NCBI GenBank assembly: GCA_963556145.1
Contig: OY744473.1
Span: 4,836,001 to 4,900,000 of the forward strand
DNA length: 64,000 nt
Direction of reading: 5' to 3'
Source: Hygrocybe punicea
Taxonomy: Eukaryota > Basidiomycota > Agaricomycetes > Agaricales > Hygrophoraceae
Part shown: positions 22,038 to 32,478 of the stretch, piece after piece
Numbering within the stretch: the stretch's first letter is position 1
Layout of the letters: each line of letters begins with the position of its first letter
Program-made: the position numbers and the translations under genes
The notes under the pieces: generated by a model
Database searches by the model: none
Seen by the model: only the letters and a program-made list of their open reading frames with translations
What the model was told of the DNA's origin: nothing

Positions 22038-23559
22038 TCATTGGTCACATTGCACGAGTACAATCTCTTCCTTCCAACATTCTTTTACCTCCTTCCCCTC
22101 ACAACAATCTTTCTCACATGAAAAGACCATGCAGGTTCCCCATTCCATCCCATGCTTCTCATCCACGTCATTACTGTCCTTCGTTGCTTCCACATCCTCC
22201 AAGGTTGGATTAGGGCTTTGACCGGTGTTTTTATTCGCCAAGGCTAGAACATTGATCAGGTTAGGCATCAATCGACACTCAAATACATGCCTGGAATGGC
22301 AGAAAGAACACAGAGAGACCGACACTGGTTGAAAATTTCGTTTAGCAGTGGCTACGACTTTGAAAGCGGCCTTTGTGACTGGAAGTGGTGGTGATGGTGG
22401 AAGCGGGAGTAGTTTATTGAAGACTGTGTCCGATGCGAAAACAACGGCATTCCGTTGACCTCATACCTACAATGTTGCTTTAGTTGGTTTCGAGCATGCA
22501 TGATTTATTGTTGTTTCCACACACCGAACGCACTGCTCAACCTCATGGCTGTCCCTTTTAGCGAAACGTTCTAAGACGCGATCGATGTCCAGTATTCATA
22601 GCCTTCAAAAGCCCAGTCATTGCCCCCCGCCGAATCTGGAAAATAGGCGTTTGGTGAAAGCTTATTCCTAGGCGGTGAAGGCAAGTATTCTTGTGTAGTT
22701 GACATATACAGTGCAGGATATAAAGGTGCAGATGCCCACGGCAATGGGTCAGTCGCCATAGAGGCAAATGCTGTTCTTAAGGAAGCATTGTCAAAGGACT
22801 CGGAATGGTCGCTCTCCGTGTCAGAAGCATGGTCTTCTATGGAAGGAGGCAAGGCAGAAGCTGATAGTGTATCAGCAAAGTTCTGAGGGCAGAGACCAAA
22901 AGGATTTGGCATAGTGGATTGTAGCTGTTAGTAATCAATAAATGCGTGGTAGCATGGCCAAAAAATGTTGTTTACAGAGAAAGGTTTAGAAGGGGAATTG
23001 TTGGTTCCGCTTTGAAAAATTTCAGCCCAATCCTCTTTGCGTACCTGCTGTTTCCCAAGTTTCCCAAGTTTCTTCACATACTGCGGATTGAAGCGAAGCC
23101 CTCACCAAGCACGAATGCTGCCATCCATGCACCGGATTAATACACAAAACGTCTTTGGATGTTAGGCACCGACCTACCCTCTTTCCTCTGGCATCGACTT
23201 CTAGCGCAACCCCAAATATACGTTGCTCTGTCCATGGGGCTGTTTTCAAATGGACAATTGAACGAGTGGTTCCATCGGACGAGAACAATTCTTGCAATGA
23301 GAGGAAGAAAAAGAAGGTTTGGTGGATGACAACAACACCTTGAAAACCACAGCTTACTATTGATCGGACACTCTTAAATTCGCGAAGGATATGCGCAAGG
23401 AGACAATTGTACAGGATGCCCTCCAATCCGAGAGACCACAGCATCTAGAATGTCTGTTGCTGCCATAACAGGACCATCTGGAACACCCAATAGCACTGAG
23501 GTTTCTACCTGGGACTCCTCGTCACAATCTGAGGAGAATCTATCATGTGCAAAATGCAT
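22038..23559 (-). pseudogene. TSR4-like: TSR4 / PDCD2-like ribosome biogenesis factor, decayed copy
   Basis: The minus strand starts MHFAHDRFSSD at 23559 and reads VLLGVPDGPV…VSRIGGHPV, the family N-terminus. Further segments in changing frames are CKNCSRPMEPLVQL, then PMDRATYIWGCARSRCQRKEG (zinc-binding MYND-like part, about 23200-23300), then NPFGLCPQ, LYPALYMSTTQEYLPSP and ERFAKRDSHEVEQCVR. The C-terminal PDCD2 domain has CSFCHSRHVFECRLMPNLINVL and MEWGTCMVFSCEKDCC…KEEIVLVQ, ending 22038. Yeast Tsr4 is a dedicated chaperone of Rps2 in 40S assembly. Frame changes after LVQLSI and within NGMPLF-ASDTVF show that this copy is broken. A functional copy is expected elsewhere in the genome. Confidence 0.8.
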
Positions 23560-23843
23560 TATGATGGACTACTTCTGGAAATAAATATCAGCTTTGAGAA
23601 GTGACAGGTGAAATCAGCAAAGCATGAATGGTATAATGTGAGGTATTCGTCAAATGTTGTTGGGGCGAAGAAACTTGGACCCGAAAATTCAGACTTGTCA
23701 TCTATATGGTTCATCATAGAGTCGATGACAATATCAGGAGCCTTACCTTTGCACTTGCACCTTGTGGATGTTGGGCGGTAGTCTGGGTCCAGAACACAGG
23801 AACAAACAAGACAGAATTCTTGAACAGTAATGGCATCTTCCAT
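23559..23843 (-). CDS. Possible small hypothetical protein or exon
   Basis: A 94-codon open frame starts MEDAITVQEFCLVCSC and includes a CLVCSC…CKCKGK cysteine cluster and KAPDIVIDSMMNHIDDK. It abuts the decayed TSR4 gene. No family was recognised and no splice partners were fixed. It could be an exon of the gene upstream on the same strand. Low confidence. Confidence 0.25.
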   Translation of the reverse strand: MEDAITVQEFCLVCSCVLDPDYRPTSTRCKCKGKAPDIVIDSMMNHIDDKSEFSGPSFFAPTTFDEYLTLYHSCFADFTCHFSKLIFISRSSPS

Positions 23844-23853
23844 TTCCCAGAAT

Positions 23854-25198
23854 TTAGAGCATCAAGAGCTGAAGAGTCCCGCCGCTTTCAACGAGTTCAC
23901 CAGCTGCCATCATAGGAGATCTTGTCAACATCGCCTGGTTTTCCATTAAATATATTTTATATTTAAAAACATTTGATACATAAGACAGGGACACCACGAA
24001 ATGACATATCATAACATGGCAGCAGGATTGTGTTGACACGTACTTGATGCAGGCCCGCAACATTCTTGCGGCCTTTTGCACCTCGTCGGAATCCCCACCG
24101 GCCAAGTACTGCAACCTATTCAAGTGGTGTTCCACCACCGTCGAACATCCTTCACCATCCATATCGAGGCTACCCCGCAGGAATCCAGCAGCTTGCTTAA
24201 TTTTATGGTCATTGCGTTTCTCCAACAACAGAAGCAGGAGGTTGATGTGATAATTCAATAGACTGATTCGGTCAGCTTCCGTGCTGATTCTTGCAACCTT
24301 CTTGTGGCGCAAGATTGTCATTGTCATTTTTCTGCTTGAGGAAGCGGTAGAGAGAAGCCTCTTCCGTGATGTTGTCCTTAACCTGAAATCAGACTGTGTA
24401 GACCACCAACTGTGATCACTCACGTCTGCCACGGACCCTTGTCCGGCTTCTGCCACGGATCCTTGTCCGGCTTCATATTGTGACCGACGCTTCCGCTTTA
24501 CTGACAGTAAGCCGGGAGGAGGTTCCAGTTCTACCTCGTCTTCTAAGTTTGCTTTGCCACACTTCCGCTCCCCCACCGTCATCATCGTCTCTGCCACAGA
24601 TCCTTGTCCGGCTTCATATTGTACGGCCCCAAGGAAATCATACGCAACATCTAAAGAATATGGCCTGTTTAATTTCTTTTCCTATGCGTGTTAATTAGGA
24701 CCCACGCTTCTCCTCTACCGACAGTAAGCCGGGAAAAGGCTCCAGGATTTCCAGTTCTGAATTGTCTTCCAAGTTTGCGTCGTCACGCTTCTGCTCCCCC
24801 ACCATCATCATCGTCTCCTTTACAGACAGTAAGCTGGGAGGAGGCTCCGGGATGTCCTGTTCTACCTTGTTGTCTAAGTTTGCATTGCCACGCTTCTGCT
24901 CCTCCATCGTCTCCTTTACCGACAGTAAGCCGGGAGGAGGCTCCGGGATTTCTAGTTCTATGTTATCTCCTAAGTTGGCATTGCCCTTTGCTTCCGCTTC
25001 CATAATCGCATCAGTTACCAAAGTAAGGATTGACTTAAGATGAAACATGCCATTTTTATCAGCTACTTGATAGCTCAGTTGACTGGCTTACCGTTATATA
25101 TTGGATGTGCCCTTCCGATAGATCCGCCCTTATACCTTTACTTACTCTAGTTTTGTACAAACGACGTATGGAACGCAGGTCGTTTAGGCTGAACAGCA
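23854..25198 (-). CDS. Hypothetical protein with internal GNANL…PPPGLLSV repeats
   Basis: Minus-strand model starting MLFSLNDLRSIRRLYKTR at 25198. An intron (gtaagccag…cttaag) joins QYIT to SILTLVTDAIMEAEA. Then come four diverged copies of a roughly 30-residue unit, GNANLxDNxELEIPEPPPGLLSVKETM, at about 24990, 24890, 24780 and 24540. After a tract SQYEAGQGSVAEAGQGSV follows a helical C-terminal region (RISLLNYHINLLLLLLEK… LNRLQYLAG… AARMLRACIKYV). I do not recognise the family. The C-terminal part looks like an alpha-helical domain. Splicing around 24600-24700 is uncertain. It is divergent from the cysteine-cluster gene starting at 25302, leaving a 103 bp shared promoter region. Confidence 0.45.
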
Positions 25199-25301
25199 TG
25201 ATAAAGCTTGGGTGTTGCTGGCGAGGTATAAAAAAAGGTAACTAACTAACACGTGACCAAGGCCGGCGGAACTGAATGAACCATTTTTGCCACCGCACCC
25301 A

Positions 25302-26566
25302 ATGTCCTCAACCCAGAAGCCTCTCAACCGCATTGCTGCACGTGTCAAGAAAATTATCGATGCAACAACCCGAATGGACAGCTCCTGTACTGATGCCCTC
25401 CAAAGAATCTACGATGGACTCCTGGATGAACATGTAAGTGGGTTTGGTTATGTAGTATGCTTTGATTTTTATCCCTCATACAGCTGAATGCCGAAACAGT
25501 CTTTGTTAAAGTCTCGAATGAACCTGGCATCCGATTCCCAAAGATTCTCTTCAGCCTAAGGCGACTTGTCTTGAAGGTCGAAACCGACAATGTCAGAAAA
25601 GAAGATTTACTCGAGATCCGCACTGATGACCAGTTGATCAAAGAGGAACCCCAGTATAGTGAAGAAGTGACCGATGAAGAGCATGTAGGGGAGAACATGT
25701 GGTGGTTGAGGATTCCGGAAGGCGAGTAATAATCCAGATGGTTTTCTGGAAGTTATCACATTTCAGCACCACAGTGGTTGTAGCCCTGGCGTCTAACAGC
25801 CCCCAGATTCCACCATCTGGCGGAAGTAGCGATTCTGATGTCATTATTGCGCAAGATTCGAAGAAGAGGTTTGGCAAGCGGCACGCAAGAATTAGCCATA
25901 AAGCAGTCGACAAGAAGAGGAGAATTATTGACAGTGATGAAGATTTCGAGGCTGAAACAAAACCCAGGATGAAGAAAGGTGTGAAAGGTGTGAGTTCTGT
26001 GAAAGTGGAGCCAGACAGTGAGCAGGTGAACGTGTCAACGATGGAGACAGTCGTGAGTCTCACCAATCATCTTGTGAAGTAAAAACCTGAAACCTGGATA
26101 ACTGATACTCACTGCCAGACCTGTATAAATTGTGACGCCAAGGGCTTCGAATGCAAATGGCCAGCCACAGCATCAAGCAAACGGCCCAATGAAAAGAGGG
26201 CTTGTGACTTTTGCTCTGCCAACAAGGTCAAGTGCGAGGTGGCAGGTCAGTACCCTATGTTTAAAGATGACAACGATCTAAGATTCTTTTTATCCAGGCC
26301 AGGAACCGTTGCGAAAACCACGCAAGAAAGTTGTCGTGCAGGTTCCTGGAACCTCACGTCCGTCACCACTCATCAAACCGATACCCTCGGAGCAACCCAT
26401 GATGGCACAATTGTTCCTAAAGATGGAGGATTTGAATCGCAACAACAAGGACTTCAAAGAGATGATTTTGAACAGGATGGCAGCTGTAGAGGATAAGCAT
26501 CTCGGCAAAAGCACCTCTAAAAGCCCCTCTAAACCTCCGCGTCCACCTCATAACTCGAAACCTTAA
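25302..26566 (+). CDS. Cysteine-cluster (Zn2Cys6-like) hypothetical protein, intact five-exon gene
   Basis: Five exons (25302-25433, 25484-25725, 25767-26052, 26119-26245, 26298-26566) join in frame to about 351 residues with canonical introns. The N-terminal 120 residues are helical and acidic (NRIAARVKKIIDATTRM… VKVSNEPGIRFPKILFSLRRLV). The middle is basic/acidic and disordered with KKRFGKRHARISHKAVDKKRR, a likely nuclear signal. Exon 4 holds two C-x2-C-x6-C half-sites (CINCDAKGFEC and CDFCSANKVKC) 16 residues apart, longer than the usual Zn2Cys6 loop. The tail is basic with a short heptad-like segment (MMAQLFLKMEDLNRNNKDFKE). A nuclear DNA-binding role is inferred. The exon at 137-287 is a relative. 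Confidence 0.7.
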
Positions 26567-27074
26567 CATTGTATTTGTATTTGTATTTGTGTTTTTTGAT
26601 ATGTAATAGTAACCGCTGAGGCTCCGAAAACCTCGACCCGAGATAGGAGAGGTACACCTGCATTGAGGGATACGGCAAGGTTCTTGAATGGAGCATGCTA
26701 GGCAATGGATGCTTGAGTGCGTGGGGTAGTCGCCCTCGTCCATTAGACTTGCGTAAAAATTATTTTTTAAACTCGAATAAATAGAATGGAATGTATATAT
26801 GAATAAATAAATTTTAAATTTTAAATTTGACTCAGATTATGTAAGACAGCCGAGTCCTGGGGAATAGCAATGGACTGATACAATTGTTTTGAAATGATAC
26901 AAATGTTTTGTACACGAAATAGTATTTGTTTTGAAATTATCTTGCATGAAAAAAATCGAGCCAGGGTGCATTTCAAGTTTAAAATGTTCCGGGAATATAC
27001 AGAATTATTTTAGACAAAGTAAATATTTTTTAAAATTGCAACTTTTCACTGGGATCGATGATGAATGATATATC
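26567..27074. other. Intergenic between convergent genes
   Basis: It contains a short (tttgta)n tract at about 26573-26592 and AT-rich words. No gene was seen. Confidence 0.5.
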
Positions 27075-29418
27075 TCATTCATCGCGACGCGACATCGAAA
27101 ACGCAGCCTCCCACGCAGGAGCACTGATATCCGTGCCAGCTGGACGCCAGTTACCCACAAAGTTTTGACCCCCGATGATATATCCATAGAAAATGACTTT
27201 TCCGAGTCATCTGTCCAGCTATAAATAATAATAGTCCACCCCCCCCACGTCTGTATGAGCTACCAGTTGAACATGACAAAAGCGGCGGCGGCACCCACCG
27301 GAATTCGGAGTATGGCAATGAGACCATCCCAGTCCTGAACGCGACCAATGTAGGTGAAATGGTTCCAGGCTTGGCCATGCTGCAAGTCTGTCTGGGTGTA
27401 GATTCATGTAAATATACGGAACAGAGTGCTTTACTACATAGGGAGAAGACTTACGTCTCCGGTGAAGATGATGTCAGTGATGCCAGAGCAAGTATGGCGC
27501 TCCTCCACCTACTCTTCCTCGTCCTCCACCTCATCTGCCCCAAGCCCAACCGTGGCAAAATCCTCCTCGTAAATCAATTCGGTGAAGTCATTGATGCAGA
27601 TCAAACAAGTGTCCTCATTGTGCGAATTGGCCCTGCCCTCGCAGTAGGTCTCGTATCGCGATGACTGCCCATTAGCTTCAACGACGACATGATTCTATTA
27701 AGAACCGAACCGGTGAAAATAAATATGGGTTTTGCCAAGGAAGAGCGAAGACGAAGTACGCACGTTGCTTTGTTGGAAGTGCACCGGGGGAAAGTACGCA
27801 TTTCTGAACCCTTCATCGAAACCGTCTCCCTCTCCGCCAATGTTGATGGGATCCTGAGGACTGATACAGTGGTGTTCCTTAAGCCTCATATAAAGAGGAA
27901 CGGTCGAAACATGCGGATTGCTCTCTGAAAAGTTAGCGGGATAGTCTGCTGACAACATGAGTTGCATCAACACCAGCTCGTTAGGGATCTTTGTTTGGAA
28001 ACCGTCAGCAAAAAAATGATGCTAACATATAGAAATCTTACTATCATGCGACCTTGCCAAAGGCCTGTCAAGGTTCCTGGTGTGTACACGCAGCCTTTGC
28101 CAGATGGAAACACCCACGGGTTAGAACAATATGCCCACCTCATCCAGGTGTTGTCCCACTTGGAACTGGCCGACTTCAATTTCCCGGAACATATGCTGCG
28201 GTGCTCGAGCTCCATGTCGTATTCCGTCAGGTCATCCCACCAATTCCACTTGGTTGGCGGGGGGAGTTTTGTGTCAGTGCACGCGTTGAGCTCGATCACA
28301 TCTGCTTGTGTGGGCCCAACCTCCAAACGGCCAAGTTGCACGGCGTGTGCACAGTTGAGAGGTAAATGGGAGGGGATATTGAACGGCAAGATCTCGCGGC
28401 GGGAAAAATATATCAGTTTTGCGGCGATGGTGATGAGGGGAATCGAAAAGTTGATGAGTATACCGAAATGAGACAAGTTTTGACCAAGGATGTGGGGCCC
28501 GCGGTACAAGGGGAAAGGACCGTGTGCGGTAAACATGGAATGAGGGTATTGTCGCTCGAACTCTCCTGTGAAAGGAATGTTGTAGTGGTTCGGTGGGGCT
28601 TGCGCCGCAGGAAACTGGAAGATGGTGAGCAATGGAAATAACAAGAACCTAGCGATGAATACGTACACGAAAGGAAAGAAGGACGTAGGGGAGAATGATG
28701 TTCATAATGTGTTGCTGGCTCTGCTTGGATTCGGCACTCAAGTGTTCTGATAGAAGACTGGTGAGAAGAATGCCTTAATGTCTGGAGTTGGGAAGAACTC
28801 ACCTCTGGTGGTAGTCATCCACAAGAGCCAAAGCGCGAGGGCATTGACAGCATTGTCTGCGGGCCAGCTGTTGTTTCCCCACCGGCTCTCGTATATCCTG
28901 GTTCTGACGAACCTGCCGATGAAATTTTCCAAACTGACCCGCTCCAATTGGCATCTGTTTTTCCCGTCATTATCCAAGAGCATCAGGAAGGACGTCCAGA
29001 ATGTTTCGAGGATGTGGGGCGAGAAGATGTCACCACGGCGAATGTGTTGAAGTGTGAGGTAGTACTTGTACAGCTGACTGGCCAATGGCTCATTCTCAAG
29101 GACAGTACTGCCGAAGCGACAGGCGGGAGCGCCGACGTCGAACTTGCTCTTGAATATGCGCGCGTATAGAGCGTTTGAACTGCCGAAGGCCAGAACGGAG
29201 TTGATGTGTTTGCAGGAACAAAGGAGGGGTGTCAAGGATGCGCTAGACCCACAGAGTTCTGTGAGGGCGATCTTGAGAGCGACATTTTCAAGGATGTCTA
29301 TGGGGATGTTGCAGAGAGGAGAATGCTGCCACATGGGGAGAAGAGGGGGCGCGGGTGCAGAGGAAGGAGGAGCAAGCAAACGCGTCCGAAAAGGAAGCAC
29401 AGCCGATTCCGATTCCAA
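27075..29418 (-). CDS. F-box-like protein of the mushroom 'EHHC…NAYFP' family
   Basis: Starts at 29418 (MESESAVLPFRTR). An F-box-like segment at about residues 35-85 reads IPIDILENVALKIAL…LTPLLCSCKHINSVL, then ALYARIFKSKFDV. A donor after WMTTTR leads to an exon starting HLSAESKQSQQH with hydrophobic stretches (FIARFLLFPLLTIF and FGILINFSIPLITIA). Further exons carry GRLEVGPTQADVIELNA, NELVLMQLMLSADYPANF, the conserved EHHCISPQDPINIGGEGDG…GFRNAYFPP, IIFTGETD-type and AWNHFTYIGRVQDWDG, ending FYGYIIGGQNFVGNWRP…FSMSRRDE at 27075. F-box proteins recruit substrates to SCF ubiquitin ligases. The last intron is uncertain: the frame before GKVIFYGY contains a TGA (about 27210), so the gene may be damaged or spliced differently. 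Confidence 0.65.
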
Positions 29419-29457
29419 GTACGGTATACGGAACCGGTCTGTTTACTGCTCTCACCC

Positions 29458-29678
29458 GACAACTACTCAGACAAAGAAAAAGCTGTAGCTAAGCTTTATG
29501 TTTTCAGTTATTGAATTTCAGTAATACAAGTTTCGACAAATTATATGCATAAGAGAGGGAGTTAGTTGGATATGGATGGGAACAGACATAAATTGCAGGG
29601 TGAAGGGCTAGTAGTGGTCTTCACCGGTAAATTATAAAGGTGCAATATATAAATGCAGCTGACCGGAACCGGCACCGG
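29458..29678. repeat. Dispersed repeat, copy A (left half)
   Basis: It matches 37366-37600 over most of its length (shared words aatttcagtaatacaag, cataagagaggg, ggatatggatgggaac, ttgcagggt, aaattataaa). The right half continues at 32479-32640, beyond the LTR element, and matches up to about 37740. Confidence 0.6.
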
Positions 29679-29833
29679 TGGAGTGGTAGCGAGTGCCTAG
29701 TCACGTGACGAGGCTCCCACGGTTCGTTGTAGATAGATCCCTGTCAGTAGTCAGTCCCAATCAAGTCTTCCTCGCCAGCTCTTCAGCGAGACTCTCCAGC
29801 TAGCCCTCGGAGCGGTACCTCCATACCACTCCA
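29679..29833 (+). repeat. 5' LTR of the 29.7 kb element
   Basis: 155 bp, TG…CA, nearly identical to 32324-32478. Confidence 0.9.
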
Positions 29834-29836
29834 ACG

Positions 29837-29859
29837 TGGTGATGAGAGCGGATTCGAAC
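29837..29859 (+). promoter_or_regulatory. tRNA primer-binding site
   Basis: Three bases after the 5' LTR the sequence starts TGG (complement of tRNA CCA). It continues so that its complement contains GTTCGAATCC, the standard tRNA T-loop/T-stem sequence. The match therefore covers about 23 nt of a tRNA 3' end. The spacing is one base shorter than canonical, so one base may be lost. The tRNA species was not identified. Confidence 0.7.
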
Positions 29860-30055
29860 ACAACCTCAGTCTTCAGCAATTTTCAGTGACTTCCTATGAT
29901 CTCCAGTGAATTTTCAGCACCCCAGCGATTTTACGCATACCGAGCACAGAGCACAGAGCACAGCACACCGAGCAGTTTCCCGAACACCAAGCAATTTTCC
30001 GAGCACCGAACCATTTTCCGAACATCAAACGTTTTCATTTTCTCGACCCACACCA

Positions 30056-31165
30056 ATGACTACTAAAAAGAAACAAAAAGAACGAGCAAAGAAGGAAAAA
30101 ACGCGGTGGAAAACCAATACAACAAACGAGCCACAAACCACACGGCCAACGGCCCACGCCAACCACACGCAGCCCACAGCGACGTGGACCCCAACAAGAG
30201 CAACCATGACGCCCACTGCCCCAGTGCCCGGCAACATCACTCCAACACCACCCAACACCTCTGAACGCAAACGTTCAACAACCCCGTCGCCCCACCTTAC
30301 TAGTCCCAACCACATCAAGCCAAAAACGAGGCACGGGCCCCGAAACCCACTGAAATACCCCAACCCAAGCATCCAAACGGCCCCATCCACACGCGAAAAT
30401 GCGCCCCAGCACACCACAGCGCGCCCACCTCCACCAAAAACATCAACATTCGCGCCCGAGCACGCCACGTCGTTATTGCCCACCCAAATGGCCCCACCCT
30501 CGCTGCAAAACGTGTCAGAACGCGCCCCCAACCCAACTGCCACGTTCGCGTTCCCCACCCTCGCAACCACGCCCCAAGTCCCCACAACGTCAACGGCAAC
30601 CCCGTCTACCGTCTCGCAGGCCCCAACGCCGTCCACACACGTGCCCATCACGCCCAACATGACTGCCACGTCACGGCTGCACCCAACGCTGCAGCCTTTG
30701 CCTTCAATACCTGGACCATGGCCCCAGCGTCCAACCACACCCACGTCGACCGAGGAACGGCCAACGCGAGCACCCGTGTGCCCAAACGAACCCCAGTCCA
30801 GCCCAGCTGCTGCCGCCACGTCACCAACGAACGTGAAGCACCGCGAAGCACCGCGAAGCACCGCGAAGCACCGCGAAGCACCGCGAAGCACCACCAGCAC
30901 CTCAGCCGCAACCCCAACATACGGCCCCGCCCCCGTTGACCCAGAAACCACAGATGCCAATGCCGGTGTGCCAAGACGAGCCCCAGCCCACGTCAAACGC
31001 GTCCACCACGCCGTCCCACAATGCCAACCACCTCCAAACCGAGCACAGACGCGAATGCCCAGCGCCCGCGGCTCTCGCCACCCCCAACCCAAAGCACCCC
31101 GGAGCAGAGCGCAGCTGCGTGCTCCCTTCGAAATACCCCAACCCCAGCGCCAAAAGCGGCCGTGA
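30056..31165 (+). CDS. Pro/Thr-rich protein encoded by the 29.7 kb LTR element
   Basis: The likely start MTTKKKQKERAKKEKTRWK at 30056 gives a strongly basic N-terminus of about 20 residues, then over 340 residues dominated by Pro, Thr, Ala, Asn and Arg with no cysteine knuckle or enzymatic motif. A short in-frame tandem repeat (EAPRSTAKHR, about 30835-30895) is present. It corresponds in position to gag. Its composition resembles the product of the 15.7 kb element, but the sequences are not obviously homologous. A structural or RNA-binding role is inferred from position and the basic start only. It overlaps the next frame from 31021. Confidence 0.5.
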   Translation: MTTKKKQKERAKKEKTRWKTNTTNEPQTTRPTAHANHTQPTATWTPTRATMTPTAPVPGNITPTPPNTSERKRSTTPSPHLTSPNHIKPKTRHGPRNPLKYPNPSIQTAPSTRENAPQHTTARPPPPKTSTFAPEHATSLLPTQMAPPSLQNVSERAPNPTATFAFPTLATTPQVPTTSTATPSTVSQAPTPSTHVPITPNMTATSRLHPTLQPLPSIPGPWPQRPTTPTSTEERPTRAPVCPNEPQSSPAAAATSPTNVKHREAPRSTAKHREAPRSTTSTSAATPTYGPAPVDPETTDANAGVPRRAPAHVKRVHHAVPQCQPPPNRAQTRMPSARGSRHPQPKAPRSRAQLRAPFEIPQPQRQKRP

Positions 31166-32175
31166 GCGCGAACACCCGGCGTGTAGACCCAACCCCAATG
31201 CAAAGCCAACCCCAGAGCCCTGTCCAGCGCCCGTTCCATCCCAGCCTGCAAACTTGTCCCACCCCGACCCAAAAAGGTTGCACGAGCGCGAGTGTTCAAT
31301 GCCCACTGGCATACCCACTCCCAGCACCGCGAAATCGGCCTCGAAACCCTTCCTACACGAACGTCTCGCGCCTACACCGTCTCGACCCACCATCCCCGCC
31401 TACCCTGACCCAAAACCAAACCCCCAACGCGAGCATCTCGCCCCCACACCATACCACGCTTCCAACAACCACCAAACACACTACGACGGCCGAGCATGGC
31501 CTCTGCCATCCCAAATCGCGGAGATCCTTGCAGGAGAGAACCGAAATGAGAGGGATGGTGCTCCGAGGCGAAACATCAAAGGGCAAGATGAGAAAAAGCA
31601 ACAACCCGCGAGCACGGAGGCACATACCGGACCTGCGACTGCACACGAGGCAGACCCACCTATGGCCACAAAATGATATGCTGACGCATCTACACAAATG
31701 GAACCCGTGGAAACACCACCATCAGCATACCACGACAATATCCCTGCCCCGAAATCCCAAGCCGTCCTTGCATTCAACATTCCCTGTCAAAACCATACCT
31801 GGCACGACACCCGCCCCACCCACGCCCCTATTTGGCGACCGAAGAGCATCCCTACCCTCACCTACCCCCGAGCGCAAAATCCATGGTCCACGCTTCGCTA
31901 CCGTCACCGCCGTGTCCACCCTCAAAACCTTCCCCCGAGATACCCCGTACATAAAATCCCACCTCGTCGTCAACCATACCCAACACATTTTGACGACTCC
32001 CCATTCCGAGTACAACCTCGCCATCTTCCCACCATCTCTATGCGAAACTCATCAAAACTTCCAGCTTGTGTCCACGACGTTTCTCCTGCCTTTTCCCAAC
32101 CCTCTGTTTCCTTTCCATCTTTTTCTGGACAAGTTCCCATTCCCTTTGATCCCAGTCTTGGACCTCCTTTGCTAG
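31021..32175 (+). CDS. Second Pro/Thr-rich open frame of the 29.7 kb LTR element
   Basis: A 384-codon frame overlaps the 3' end of the frame at 30056-31165 in a different register and runs almost to the 3' LTR. It is rich in Pro, Thr, Ser and His and ends with a hydrophobic stretch (FPFHLFLDKFPFPLIP). It has no recognisable domain. It could be expressed by frameshifting or splicing, or be an accidental consequence of the biased composition. A shorter frame at 30936-31676 is an alternative. Confidence 0.3.
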   Translation: MPTTSKPSTDANAQRPRLSPPPTQSTPEQSAAACSLRNTPTPAPKAAVSANTRRVDPTPMQSQPQSPVQRPFHPSLQTCPTPTQKGCTSASVQCPLAYPLPAPRNRPRNPSYTNVSRLHRLDPPSPPTLTQNQTPNASISPPHHTTLPTTTKHTTTAEHGLCHPKSRRSLQERTEMRGMVLRGETSKGKMRKSNNPRARRHIPDLRLHTRQTHLWPQNDMLTHLHKWNPWKHHHQHTTTISLPRNPKPSLHSTFPVKTIPGTTPAPPTPLFGDRRASLPSPTPERKIHGPRFATVTAVSTLKTFPRDTPYIKSHLVVNHTQHILTTPHSEYNLAIFPPSLCETHQNFQLVSTTFLLPFPNPLFPFHLFLDKFPFPLIPVLDLLC

Positions 32176-32307
32176 ACCCCAGTGGAGTAGACTAGTTTCT
32201 TTTTCAGTCTTTTTTCCTCTTTCTTTCCTCTTCCCTTTTTTTTTTTTCTTTCTTTCTTTCTTTCTTTCTTTCTTTCAGGTCTTCGATAGCGACGAGGACA
32301 TCGCTAT

Positions 32308-32323
32308 GAGGGAGGGGGGCAAT
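32308..32323 (+). promoter_or_regulatory. Polypurine tract before the 3' LTR
   Basis: A purine run GAGGGAGGGGGG followed by caat lies directly upstream of the 3' LTR start, as expected for plus-strand priming. Confidence 0.7.
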
Positions 32324-32478
32324 TGGAGTGGTAGCGAGTGCCTAGTCACGTGACGAGGCTCCCATGGTTCGTTGTAGATAGATCCCTGTCAGTAGTCAGT
32401 CCCAATCAAGTCTTCCTCGCCAGCTCTTCAGCGAGACTCTCCAGCTAGCCCTCGGAGCGGTACCTCCGTACCACTCCA
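32324..32478 (+). repeat. 3' LTR of the 29.7 kb element
   Basis: Nearly identical to 29679-29833, followed by the CCGG duplication. A pyrimidine tract with a (ttctttc)n run lies upstream at about 32230-32277. Confidence 0.9.

Larger units (their letters stand above)
29679..32478 (+). mobile_element. Young short-LTR element without pol, with a clear primer-binding site
   Basis: The 155 bp LTRs (29679-29833 and 32324-32478) differ at only two positions I can see. Both start TGGAGTGGTA and end TACCACTCCA, a 10 bp terminal inverted repeat. CCGG flanks both ends (29675-29678 and 32479-32482), a 4 bp duplication like that of the 15.7 kb element. A primer site (29837-29859) and purine tract (about 32308-32320) sit in the right places. 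Interior frames encode Pro/Thr-rich proteins. No reverse transcriptase or integrase is present. The element is non-autonomous and recently inserted. Confidence 0.85.

Noticed and set aside
29837..29859. GTTCGAATCC suggested a tRNA gene
   Set aside because: Only the complement of a tRNA 3' end is present, directly after an LTR; it is a primer-binding site. No cloverleaf was seen.
30025..31299. 424-codon minus-strand frame opposite the LTR element coding region
   Set aside because: Antisense shadow of a Pro/Thr-rich, GC-rich sequence; Gly/Val/Trp-rich, without motifs and opposite to the element's direction.
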